A stretch of DNA of 13,066 bases from JBFMHP01 sp964557295 (GTDB lineage Bacteria; Pseudomonadota; Gammaproteobacteria; RBG-16-57-12). Made by a program: the position numbers and the translations under genes. Shown piece after piece: positions 6,883 through 13,066 of this stretch; within the stretch, counting starts at the first letter, position 1, and each line of letters starts with the position of its first letter. Location: assembly GCA_964557295.1 (NCBI GenBank), contig CAZKZP010000067.1, forward strand, positions 1 through 13,066. The letters run 5' to 3'. The notes under the pieces were generated by a model, which worked only from the letters and a program-made list of their open reading frames with translations, had not been told where the DNA came from and made no database searches.

Positions 6883-7131
6883 TTATGCCTCGATCCATGT
6901 CGCACGAAATGCGCCTCGCGCATTTGGTTTGGCATCTGCGATGACGGTTCGTTCTTCTTCGAAATCTCGCATGTACCGTTTCCAGCAGTGCGCAGGTTTC
7001 GAATTTAGGATAGGATCGTCGGCATCAACCTCTTTTCGCAGAGACGCCATGAACTCATCTGAATCAACATGACCCTTCACCATATAATAGGCCGCGCCGT
7101 CGTCACCGTAAAAATAATGAAATTCCATCAT
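6883..7131 (-). CDS. Hypothetical protein (82 aa) of the accessory operon
   Basis: The start is ATG 7131, with a near-perfect ribosome site AGGAGG three bases before it; a second ATG follows immediately (Met-Met). The 82-residue product begins with an aromatic strand-like segment (MEFHYFYGDDGAAYYMVKG), then a helical region with SDEFMASLRKEVDADDP, and a basic/aromatic segment CWKRYMRDFEEER. It has no signal peptide or membrane segment. I do not recognise the family. The gene is 24 bases downstream of the WGR gene and three bases upstream of the next. Confidence 0.65.
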   Translation of the reverse strand: MMEFHYFYGDDGAAYYMVKGHVDSDEFMASLRKEVDADDPILNSKPAHCWKRYMRDFEEERTVIADAKPNARGAFRATWIEA

Positions 7132-7134
7132 ACC

Positions 7135-7140
7135 CCTCCT
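7135..7140 (-). promoter_or_regulatory. Strong ribosome binding site for the 82-aa gene
   Basis: The minus strand reads AGGAGG at 7140-7135, only three bases before the first ATG (7131) and six before the second (7128). The spacing favours the second ATG as the main start. Confidence 0.6.
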
Positions 7141-7155
7141 GGCTATCTGTCTATC

Positions 7156-7398
7156 TTATGCGGCGCGCTCATACCCGCGCTGCCGCCTGCGGCGCGCGAT
7201 TTCGGTGACTCGCGCGCACGCCTCTTCTCGGGAGGCATACACTTCAGCCTCCATACCGCCACGCCGCGATCCTTTTCCTCCCCAGATGCGCACGACTTGC
7301 CATTCACCCCACAGGCCTTGTTGCACATGGGCTTCGTAATACCGAGAGGATGTCTCCCAGCGCGATGCGCGCCATTGCTCTGTCGTGTAGGGGTTCAT
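7156..7398 (-). CDS. Stand-alone WGR-domain mini-protein
   Basis: This 80-residue product looks like one WGR domain: RYYEAHVQQGLWGEWQVVR (19-37) corresponds to the first strands, WGG (39-41) replaces the usual Trp-Gly-Arg, a Gly/Arg-rich turn follows, then EVYASREEACARVTEI (52-67), which fits the conserved helix, and a basic tail ending with the typical Lys/Arg-rich Gly-Tyr pair (75-76). WGR domains are thought to bind nucleic acids and occur in poly-ADP-ribose polymerases, in MolR and as small orphan proteins. The ATG overlaps the stop of the regulator upstream (ATGA at 7398-7395), so translation is probably coupled. Binding partner unknown. Confidence 0.7.
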   Translation of the reverse strand: MNPYTTEQWRASRWETSSRYYEAHVQQGLWGEWQVVRIWGGKGSRRGGMEAEVYASREEACARVTEIARRRRQRGYERAA

Positions 7399-7784
7399 TT
7401 TAAGATCCCGGCGTCACGAGCCTTCCAGTAGACCTCTTCGAGTAGTACGACGGTTTCAGATAGCGTCGCGCCCAACTCTTCTGCTAACGACGAGAGCCGC
7501 ATGTGAGCATGATAATCGAGATCAATGCGCACTTTGGTCTTGGGGGTTTTGTAGTCCCTGGCCCGCTTTCGCGCTGCAAGCACGGCCCCTTTCAATTTCC
7601 TAAAAATATCAAATTGCAAATAATCATCACACCATGCTTGTAAAAGCTCGGGTGTATCGGCGCGGCGGAAGGCCATATAGCCACCCGCCTTGCTGACATC
7701 GCCACGCTCCATGGCGTTTTCGAGATACTTTTTCGCGGCAGCGAAGTCCATCTTGGTGATTTGGTATGCAGGTCGTCCGGCCAT
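7395..7784 (-). CDS. MatP-like ribbon-helix-helix DNA-binding protein
   Basis: The 129-residue protein has an N-terminal helical part (14-75) and a C-terminal ribbon-helix-helix: strand TKVRIDLD (83-90), helix HMRLSSLAEELG (94-105), turn and helix TLSETVVLLEEV (107-118). The region from PELLQAW through AARKRARDYK to RIDLD and TLSET resembles E. coli MatP in order and spacing: a conserved Trp, an Arg/Lys-rich helix end, IDL[DE], RL..LA...G.TLSET. MatP organises the chromosome terminus by binding matS (5-bp half-sites around 3 bp). Two sites of this geometry lie in this gene's own promoter, so autorepression is likely. It is first in the operon and overlaps the WGR gene by four bases. It lacks MatP's long C-terminal coiled coil. 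RHH assignment is firm; the MatP relation is by eye. Confidence 0.75.
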   Translation of the reverse strand: MAGRPAYQITKMDFAAAKKYLENAMERGDVSKAGGYMAFRRADTPELLQAWCDDYLQFDIFRKLKGAVLAARKRARDYKTPKTKVRIDLDYHAHMRLSSLAEELGATLSETVVLLEEVYWKARDAGILK

Positions 7785-7804
7785 GATGAACCCAGGTTGT
7801 TTAC

Positions 7805-7817
7805 GTTACCCCGTGAT
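7805..7817. promoter_or_regulatory. matS-like operator site 1 (imperfect)
   Basis: GTTAC-CCC-GTGAT: 5-bp half-sites around a 3-bp spacer, the geometry of matS (GTGAC-RNY-GTCAC). It overlaps the predicted transcription start (about 7814) of the minus operon, where a bound repressor would block initiation. Confidence 0.6.
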
Positions 7818-7820
7818 GTA

Positions 7821-7849
7821 ATTGTAATAAACATTACCCCGTAATGCAA
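7821..7849 (-). promoter_or_regulatory. Sigma70-type promoter of the seven-gene minus-strand operon
   Basis: The minus strand has -35 TTGCAT (7849-7844), a 17-base spacer and -10 TACAAT (7826-7821). The start would be near 7814, giving a leader of about 30 bases before ATG 7784. Both 13-bp palindromes fall on or beside it: one in the -35/spacer, one on the start site. Confidence 0.72.
7833..7845. promoter_or_regulatory. matS-like operator site 2 (perfect palindrome)
   Basis: ATTAC-CCC-GTAAT; the palindrome extends to 6 bp each side (CATTAC/GTAATG, 7832-7846). Its centre is 28 bp from that of site 1 and it covers the spacer and part of the -35 box of the operon promoter. Confidence 0.65.
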
Positions 7850-8069
7850 GCCGGGAGCGGGGGTTTTATCTTCATCCGCGCTATCACGCGAATCCCGGTG
7901 ACAAGCAGTGGTTTTTTTTTCAGCAACAGGAAGCCTGTGAGACCGGAAAGTTCAAAAGACAATCCAAGTCTAGCCAAATTAAGTAGCCAAAAAGCGCTTA
8001 GCCAATTAGGATTGCCATTGCAATTCTTGGCCCCATTCGCTAGGGTAGGCGCATTACGGTGTACCCAAA
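7850..8069. other. Divergent intergenic region before the recombinase
   Basis: No gene is supported here. It has three TAGCCAA/TAGCCAAA copies between about 7970 and 8008 and an imperfect 29-bp palindrome at 8002-8030 (CCAA and ATTGC mirrored by GCAAT and TTGG around CATT). A weak possible promoter for the recombinase is TTGCAA (8018-8023), 17 bases, TAGGGT (8041-8046). The place, directly upstream of a serine recombinase, is where resolution sites usually lie, but I see no clear three-subsite array. Confidence 0.4.
8002..8030. repeat. Imperfect 29-bp palindrome upstream of the recombinase
   Basis: CCAA...GGATTGC (8002-8015) mirrors GCAATTC...TTGG (8020-8030) around CATT, with three unmatched bases in the left arm. 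It could be a recombinase crossover or operator site; one copy only, so the call is tentative. Confidence 0.35.
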
Positions 8070-8759
8070 GTGACCACCATGACGAAGAAGAAACCGCCCG
8101 ACAGCCTAGCCCTCACGCCCAAGACGAGCGCCGTCGACATTAAGGTTGCGCGCATTTACCTGCGCGTCAGCACCGACGAACAGGATCTGCAGCGCCAGGA
8201 AAGCATTAAGGATAGCGCACGAGCGGCGGGCTACTACGTGGCCGGCACCTACCGCGAGAAGGCATCCGGCGCGCGCGCCGACCGTCCCGAGTTGCTGCGC
8301 ATGATCGAGGACCTGCAGCCTGGCGAAGTTGTCATTGCCGAGAAGATCGACCGCATCAGCCGGCTACCGCTGCCAGAAGCCGAGCGGCTTGTGGAATCCA
8401 TCCGCGCCAAGGGCGCACGGCTGGCCGTGCCGGGCGTCGTCGACCTTTCCGAGCTGGCCGCCGACGCCCAGGGCGTGACCAGGATCGTCCTTGAATCAGT
8501 TCAGGCGATGCTGTTGCGCTTGGCCCTGCAGATCGCCCGCGACGACTATGAGGATCGACGCGAACGGCAGCGCCAAGGTGTAGAGCTGGCGAAGCGTGCC
8601 GGCAAGTACACCGGTCTCCAGCCGAACACCGCCATGCACGACCGCATCATTGCGCTACGCACGAGCGGGCACGGCATCACGGCCACGGCAAAGCTGGCTG
8701 GATGCTGTGAAAGCCAAGTCAAGAGAGTGTGGGCGCTTCGTCGGCGCGCGGAGGCATAG
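8070..8759 (+). CDS. Serine recombinase (resolvase/invertase family)
   Basis: The N-terminal catalytic domain begins VARIYLRVSTDEQDLQRQ with nucleophile Ser34 and Arg32 (numbered from GTG 8070), then EKIDRISR (91-98) with the conserved Arg pair of resolvases. A helix region around 140-165 leads to the E-helix-like RRERQRQGVELAKRAGKYTG (163-182) and a Hin-type helix-turn-helix (about 187-225: MHDRIIALRTSGHGITATAKLAG). The enzyme would cut and rejoin DNA at short palindromic sites, as in cointegrate resolution or inversion. The length of 229 residues is a little above the usual 180-200, because of about 20 extra N-terminal residues; ATG 8079 is an alternative start. It is divergent from the MatP-like operon, consistent with a mobile element. 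No transposase is nearby. Confidence 0.88.
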   Translation: MTTMTKKKPPDSLALTPKTSAVDIKVARIYLRVSTDEQDLQRQESIKDSARAAGYYVAGTYREKASGARADRPELLRMIEDLQPGEVVIAEKIDRISRLPLPEAERLVESIRAKGARLAVPGVVDLSELAADAQGVTRIVLESVQAMLLRLALQIARDDYEDRRERQRQGVELAKRAGKYTGLQPNTAMHDRIIALRTSGHGITATAKLAGCCESQVKRVWALRRRAEA

Positions 8760-8818
8760 GGCTTTGCTTGGTTTGACGCCGTTAAAGAATGGAACGCCGT
8801 TAGACGATAACAGGACAA

Positions 8819-8848
8819 TTGATTTAGCACTAATGCCAATCTTCTAAT
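8819..8848 (+). promoter_or_regulatory. Candidate promoter of the hydrolase-kinase operon
   Basis: TTGATT (8819-8824), an 18-base spacer and TCTAAT (8843-8848) give a start near 8855, just before ATG 8873. Upstream lie two direct copies of ACGCCGTTA (8776-8784, 8794-8802), 18 bp apart, that could bind an activator or response regulator. Confidence 0.4.
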
Positions 8849-8872
8849 AGCAATTAGCAATACCAGGATGCC

Positions 8873-9481
8873 ATGACCGCCGAAAAAACCGCCATCGTCT
8901 TGATTGGGTACCAGAACGACTATTTCTCGCCGCACGGCGCATTGACCGCCGTGATCGAGGAAAACGCACGAGTGACGGGTGTGCTCGCACATACCGTTGA
9001 CCTGCTCACGCAGTTGCATGCCAGCCCGTTGACGATCGTATCGACCCCGATCGTGTTCACCGAGGGTTACAATGAACTCTATGAACCAGTGGGTATTCTG
9101 AAAACGATCAAGGAGTGTGGGGCATTCAGGTCGGGCACTCACGGAGCGCAAACGATCCCGGAGATCGCTCAATTCGGGCAGCGGATCGTCGAATTGCCAG
9201 GTAAGCGCGGACTGAATGCATTCTCGAACACCGACCTTGATGCCATGCTGCGGCGAAAAGGCATCACCGACCTGGTCATCGCCGGCGCTGTGACCTCGCT
9301 CTGTATCGACTCCACTGCCCGCTCTGCCCATGAACGTGGATACAAGGTAACCATCCTCAGTGACTGCACGGCGGGTCGCACCGCTCTCGAACAAAATTTC
9401 TACTGCAGCCAAATCATGCCGCTCTATGCCGAAGTCATCGACCACGCCACGTGGCTGTCACGGACGGACTTGTCGTCATGA
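8873..9481 (+). CDS. Isochorismatase-like cysteine hydrolase lacking the usual catalytic Asp
   Basis: This 202-residue protein has the isochorismatase/nicotinamidase fold: AIVLIGYQNDYF (7-18), VELPGKRGLNAFSNTDL (106-122) and VIAGAVTSLCIDSTARSA (135-152). The nucleophile Cys144 and Lys111 (six residues before the conserved Phe) of the Asp-Lys-Cys triad are present. The Asp normally found before x-Q-N-D-F is Gly12, so ordinary amide hydrolysis is doubtful unless another residue substitutes. It may bind rather than turn over a small molecule, or be a distinct subfamily. The start is ATG 8873 after AGGA. Its TGA overlaps the ATG of the hybrid kinase (ATGA at 9478-9481), implying equal and coupled production; a sensory partnership is inferred. 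Confidence 0.85.
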   Translation: MTAEKTAIVLIGYQNDYFSPHGALTAVIEENARVTGVLAHTVDLLTQLHASPLTIVSTPIVFTEGYNELYEPVGILKTIKECGAFRSGTHGAQTIPEIAQFGQRIVELPGKRGLNAFSNTDLDAMLRRKGITDLVIAGAVTSLCIDSTARSAHERGYKVTILSDCTAGRTALEQNFYCSQIMPLYAEVIDHATWLSRTDLSS

Positions 9482-11059
9482 TGGAGAACGACGACATCAA
9501 GAGGGAGATAGAATCCCAGATCTACCATCGTCTTATGGAGGAAATCACGGCGGCCGAGAGGCGCCACCGCGATTTGGTGGAAAACCTGCAGGAAGCCGTG
9601 TTCCGCCTGAATACCGAAGGCCACCTGGTCTTTCTGAATCATGCCTGGGCGGCCAACCTGGGACATTCTATCGAAGGCTCCCTGGAAAAACCGTTGGATG
9701 ACTTTCTGCACCCCGAGGATAGGCAGCGCGTCTTGGCCATGATTGCCGCGACCCGATCAGCCGTAATGGTTCAGCAACACAAGGAGATTCGCCTTTACCA
9801 CAAAAGCGGCGGCACCGTCTGGTTCGAGTTATCCCTGGGATCTGACCCGCAGGGAGGGGTGTTTGGCCTGCTCTACAACATCACCGCCCGCAAGGACATC
9901 GAGCGCGAACTGCACTTGGCGCGCGATGCGGCGCTGAACGCGGCCAAGTTCAAGACAAACTTCCTGGCGAATATGAGCCATGAGATCCGTACGCCTATGA
10001 ACGGCATCCTCGGGGCGCTGGAATTGCTCAGTAACATCCCCGATCCAGAGCAGCACCGGGAATACATCGATATCGCCCATCGCTCGGCGCAGTCGCTGTT
10101 GTCCCTGCTCAACGACATTCTTGATTTGTCCAAGATTGAGGCGGGTTGTTTAACGCTGGAGACTGTCGACTTCAACTTAGGCCGCCTCGTCGACGATGTT
10201 ATCAGTCTGTTCACGCTGAGCGCGCAAGCGAAAGGACTGCGACTGACCTCCGACATCGGCCGCAATGTGCCGAGCTACATCCGTGGCGAGCCGACCCGGC
10301 TGCGTCAAGTGCTGTCGAACCTGCTGGGAAACGCCATCAAATTCACGGAGCACGGTAGCGTGTCGCTCGCCATAACGGCCGATTCCGCGCAACCGTCTGG
10401 CTCTGGCAATGAAGTTATTCTGAGCATCACCGTATCCGATACCGGGATCGGCATCCCGAAAGAACATCAAACACAGATCTTCGACGCATTCGCGCAAGCG
10501 GACGCNNNNNNNNNNGTACGGCGGGACGGGCCTTGGGTTGGCGATCTGCAAGCGACTCGTCGAAGCGATGGGTAGCCGGTTGGCCGTAGAATCCACGCCA
10601 GGGACGGGAAGCCGCTTCAGCTTTGACCTGCGGACGATAAATGCAAGCCCGCCGCAGCCCGCCGCGGTGAACTTGCCAAACGTCCTGGACCGGCGTCACA
10701 GGGTGCTGGTAGTGGAGGACAATGCGGTCAATCTCAAGGTGGCAGTGGCTATGCTTACCAAGCTCGGCTGCGCGAACCTGGATATCGCCGAGAATGGAAG
10801 GCAAGCCGTGGAAGCGGTACTGAAACAGAAGTACGATCTGGTGCTAATGGATTGCCAGATGCCTGTGTTGGACGGATACGAAGCCGCACGTCAAATCCGC
10901 GCTGCCGAAGGATCGGAACGACACACCACTATCGTTGCGCTGACTGCGGGCTGTCTTGCGGATCAGCGGCGGGAGTGCCTGGAATCCGGGATGGACGATT
11001 TCCTCTGCAAACCCGTCAGGCTGGAGCAGTTGAGTGAGGTGATTCGCAGGTGGTTGTGA
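9478..11059 (+). CDS. Cytoplasmic PAS hybrid histidine kinase with receiver domain (gap-broken)
   Basis: Domain order: short N-terminal helix, PAS (about 31-140), HisKA with the phosphorylated His168 in NMSHEIRTPMNG, HATPase_c with N box (Asn281, Asn285), G1 DTGIGIP (321-327), F box FDAFAQAD (335-342), then the gap, G2 YGGTGLGLAICKRLVEAMG, and a receiver with acidic pair VVEDN, phosphoacceptor Asp (codon 10850-10852, in LMDCQMPVLDG) and Lys in CKPV. No membrane segment: a soluble sensor. A 10-base gap shifts the frame; family sequence between FAQADA and YGG (S-T-T-R-R/K) predicts 15 bases, which joins both halves into 528 residues. The start is ATG 9478, overlapping the hydrolase stop (GTG 9451 is an alternative). 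No separate response regulator gene is nearby. Confidence 0.87.
10506..10515. other. Assembly gap (10 N) inside the hybrid kinase gene
   Basis: It interrupts the ATP lid between the F and G2 boxes. With ten bases the downstream frame is off by one; any multiple of three restores it and fifteen matches the family. The apparent frameshift is therefore an artefact. Confidence 0.9.
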
Positions 11060-11299
11060 TCAGTGCCCGGTAGTAAAAGAAAGCGTCGCACTCTGACGAA
11101 TAAATGAGCAGCCCATGCAGCCCTGCGCACAGTTTGGGCGGCGTGCGATAATGCACAGGGTTATCCCACAGAAAGGGTGAATAAGTATGCGACCCCGGTG
11201 GTCGACAGTGGCTTGCCAAGGCCCTCCTAAACCGCCAAAATGCCAACAAACGTTCTCCATTACTACAATACTACAATAAACTACGCAGGGCGCTTTCCC
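11060..11299 (+). other. Intergenic region before the carbamoyltransferase
   Basis: About 240 bases without a supported gene. It holds a tandem 8-base duplication TACTACAA (11261-11268, 11269-11276) that includes a possible -10 TACAAT, and an imperfect inverted repeat CCCTGCGCA (starting near 11122) with TGCACAGGG (ending at 11160). TTATCCCACA near 11161-11170 resembles a DnaA box but has one extra C. No clear terminator after the kinase gene was seen. Confidence 0.4.
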
Positions 11300-13066
11300 A
11301 TGACGCATTATCACCTGGGCCTCAATCTCGGCGCGGACCGCGCCGCCGCACTCGTGCGTGACGGCGAGATCGTCGTCGCCATCCACCAGGAACGGCTGGA
11401 CCGCCACAAATACAGTCTGGGTTTTTTACACCAGGCGGGCGGTGACCCGGCGCAGATCCAGCCGCCGTATGAAGCCATCCGCTATTGCCTCGACCATTGC
11501 GGTCTGCGCCTGGCCGATCTGGCCACCATCACTGGCAATATGCCGGGCGTCGACTACGCTGCGGCCATCCTGCGCCGCACCCTGCCACCGGAAGCGGCCA
11601 ACAAGGTACTGGACGTGCCCAGCCACCACCTGGCGCACGCGTATTCCGCGTACTGGCCATCAGGGTTCGATGAGGCGCTGGTGCTGGTCGCCGACGGCTC
11701 CGGCACCAGCACGGCGGATCGCCGAACGGAATCATACACGCTGTATCGGGCGCAAGGTGCGCAACTGACGCCGATCCACGCCGAGACGGTGACCGCCCAC
11801 CTGGCGGGCCTGTCCACCCTGGGTTTTGTCTACGAATACATCACCCGCAAGGCGGGGTTTATCTCGCCAGCCGGACAGGGCGTGTATTTCCCCGAGGCCG
11901 GCAAGCTGATGGGGCTCGCACCTTACGGCGGTGAACAGCCTCATTGGCAACGTTGGATCCGGCCCCAGGAGGGCGGCTACCACCTTGCGGTTGCCGCGTA
12001 TGACATCTTTCTCGAAGTGGCCGCCCTGGAGAAGCGTTACGACGACGGACAGGGCGCGCCCTACCTGCGGCCGTACCTCGTTGACCTCGCCTGGAAGGTC
12101 CAGCGTGAGCTGGAGGAGGCGCTGCTCCACATCGTTGGCCTGGCCGTGAAAGAGACCGGGCTGCGCACGCTGTGCCTGGCAGGCGGCGTGGCACTGAACT
12201 CGGTCGCCAATTACCGTTTGTACCGCCAACTGGATCTGGAGGATGTTTTCACCTTCCCCGCCGCCGGCGATGGGGGCATCGCCGCTGGCTGCGCGTTGTG
12301 GGCCTATGCGACGAAAGAGAAAGGCGGTCGCCGGACGCGGATGCGCACAGCCACCCTCGGCCATTCGTATGGCGACGATGCTATGCGACATGCCCTCGAC
12401 CACTTCGCCGACCGGCTGGTAGTCGAGGAACTGACCGGAGACGCCCCCGTCCACCGCAGCGCGGCGGCACTGGCGAAAGGGCACGTGATCGCCCGCTTTG
12501 AGGCGGGATCCGAATTCGGTCCCCGCGCCCTCGGCCACCGCTCCATTCTGGCCGACCCCACCTTCGCGCAGATGAAGGACATCCTGAACGCCCGGGTGAA
12601 ATTCCGCGAGGCGTTCCGACCCTTCGCCCCGGTTATCCCCGAGGAAGACATCGCCACGGTCTTTGAGCAATCTGTGCCGTCCCCCTTCATGCTGATGGTC
12701 GCCACGATCCGCCCGGAATATCGCGAACAGATCCCCTCTGTGACCCATTACGATGGCACAGGGCGGGTGCAGACGGTCACGGCACAGGACAACCCCTTTA
12801 TGCATCGCCTGTGCGGCACGTTGGCTGCGGTGCGCGGTGGGCCGCCGGTGGTGCTCAATACCAGCTTCAATGTCGCCGGCCAGCCGATCGTCGAAACCCC
12901 CGCTGAGGCGATCGAGACCTTCTTGCGCGCCGATATCGATTATCTGGTCATAGGAAATTATTGGGTCACCAAGCGCGACGTGCCTGTGCTCGACTACGCT
13001 GACCATCTGGCGCATGTCGGCGACAGCGCGCTGCCGCACGGCCTGCCCCCCGGCCAGCCCGATGTC
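11300..13066 (+). CDS. NodU/TobZ-family carbamoyltransferase (3' end cut by window)
   Basis: From ATG 11300 the frame is open for 589 codons to the last base; family members are about 570-600 residues, so nearly all of it is here. The N-terminal Kae1-like domain has HLGLNLGADRAAALVRDGEI (5-24), the metal-binding VPSHHLAHAYSAY (106-118; His109, His110, His113), LVADGSG (129-135) and GKLMGLAPYG (201-210), later CLAGGVALNSVANYRLY. The C-terminal YrdC-like domain has EFGPRALGHRSILADP, KFREAFRPFAPV and LNTSFNVAGQPIVETP. Such enzymes make carbamoyl-adenylate from carbamoyl phosphate and ATP and move the carbamoyl group to a hydroxyl of a small molecule, antibiotic or glycan. No biosynthetic partner is visible upstream, so the substrate is unknown. 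The ribosome site is weak. Confidence 0.9.
   Translation, partial: MTHYHLGLNLGADRAAALVRDGEIVVAIHQERLDRHKYSLGFLHQAGGDPAQIQPPYEAIRYCLDHCGLRLADLATITGNMPGVDYAAAILRRTLPPEAANKVLDVPSHHLAHAYSAYWPSGFDEALVLVADGSGTSTADRRTESYTLYRAQGAQLTPIHAETVTAHLAGLSTLGFVYEYITRKAGFISPAGQGVYFPEAGKLMGLAPYGGEQPHWQRWIRPQEGGYHLAVAAYDIFLEVAALEKRYDDGQGAPYLRPYLVDLAWKVQRELEEALLHIVGLAVKETGLRTLCLAGGVALNSVANYRLYRQLDLEDVFTFPAAGDGGIAAGCALWAYATKEKGGRRTRMRTATLGHSYGDDAMRHALDHFADRLVVEELTGDAPVHRSAAALAKGHVIARFEAGSEFGPRALGHRSILADPTFAQMKDILNARVKFREAFRPFAPVIPEEDIATVFEQSVPSPFMLMVATIRPEYREQIPSVTHYDGTGRVQTVTAQDNPFMHRLCGTLAAVRGGPPVVLNTSFNVAGQPIVETPAEAIETFLRADIDYLVIGNYWVTKRDVPVLDYADHLAHVGDSALPHGLPPGQPDV

Noticed and set aside
8053..8065. Possible third matS-like site ATTAC-GGT-GTACC near the recombinase start
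   Set aside because: Only the left half-site and GTA of the right half match; too weak to claim alone.
11161..11170. DnaA-box-like TTATCCCACA
   Set aside because: It has an extra C compared with the 9-base consensus, stands alone, and no replication genes are close.
11060..11407. Minus-strand open frame partly in the gap before the carbamoyltransferase
   Set aside because: It starts inside the carbamoyltransferase gene, lacks a ribosome site and has no sensible protein features.
11732..13039. Long minus-strand open frame (435 codons) opposite the carbamoyltransferase
   Set aside because: No recognisable domain; the plus strand is an unambiguous carbamoyltransferase open through the same interval.

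Overview
The window looks like part of a proteobacterial accessory region: an integrated conjugative element, genomic island or plasmid, probably gammaproteobacterial or a close relative. Evidence: short acidic hypothetical genes each preceded by a hairpin plus T-run leader, a SNF2-type helicase with no housekeeping context, an orphan DNA adenine methylase, a MatP-like regulator and a serine recombinase. No tRNA, rRNA, CRISPR array or complete insertion sequence was seen. Three runs of ten N (257-266, 5843-5852, 10506-10515) behave as placeholder gaps and disturb two genes.

Layout. (1) 1-3704, plus strand: the tail of a small acidic protein; a small gene split by a frameshift at a G6 run; a large SNF2/DEAD-like helicase with an internal four-Cys zinc motif and a helix-hairpin-helix-like stretch; and a 78-residue hypothetical. 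The three genes with visible starts have structured leaders. The block ends in a strong intrinsic terminator. (2) 3755-7784, minus strand, converging on block 1: seven closely packed genes. The promoter-proximal part encodes a MatP-like ribbon-helix-helix protein, a WGR mini-protein and two hypotheticals, driven by a good sigma70-type promoter that carries two 13-bp palindromes built like matS. The distal part has its own TTGACA-type promoter and encodes a three-Cys-motif (Gp37/Gp68) protein, its partner TcmP and a D12-class adenine methylase. (3) 8070-8759, plus strand: a serine recombinase, divergent from block 2. (4) 8873-11059, plus strand: an isochorismatase-like cysteine hydrolase with Gly at the usual catalytic Asp, whose stop overlaps the start of a PAS-HisKA-HATPase-REC hybrid histidine kinase. 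(5) 11300-end, plus strand: a NodU/TobZ-type carbamoyltransferase, open at the window edge.

How it may work together. Block 2 is the most interesting: a self-controlled regulator with matS-like operators upstream of a putative metal/radical-SAM-like protein, TcmP and a DNA methylase suggests a nucleic-acid modification or defence/anti-defence cassette on a mobile element. This is inference; the biochemical role of the TcmP pair is not known to me. The hydrolase-kinase pair is a probable signalling unit, with the degenerate hydrolase as a possible ligand-binding input.
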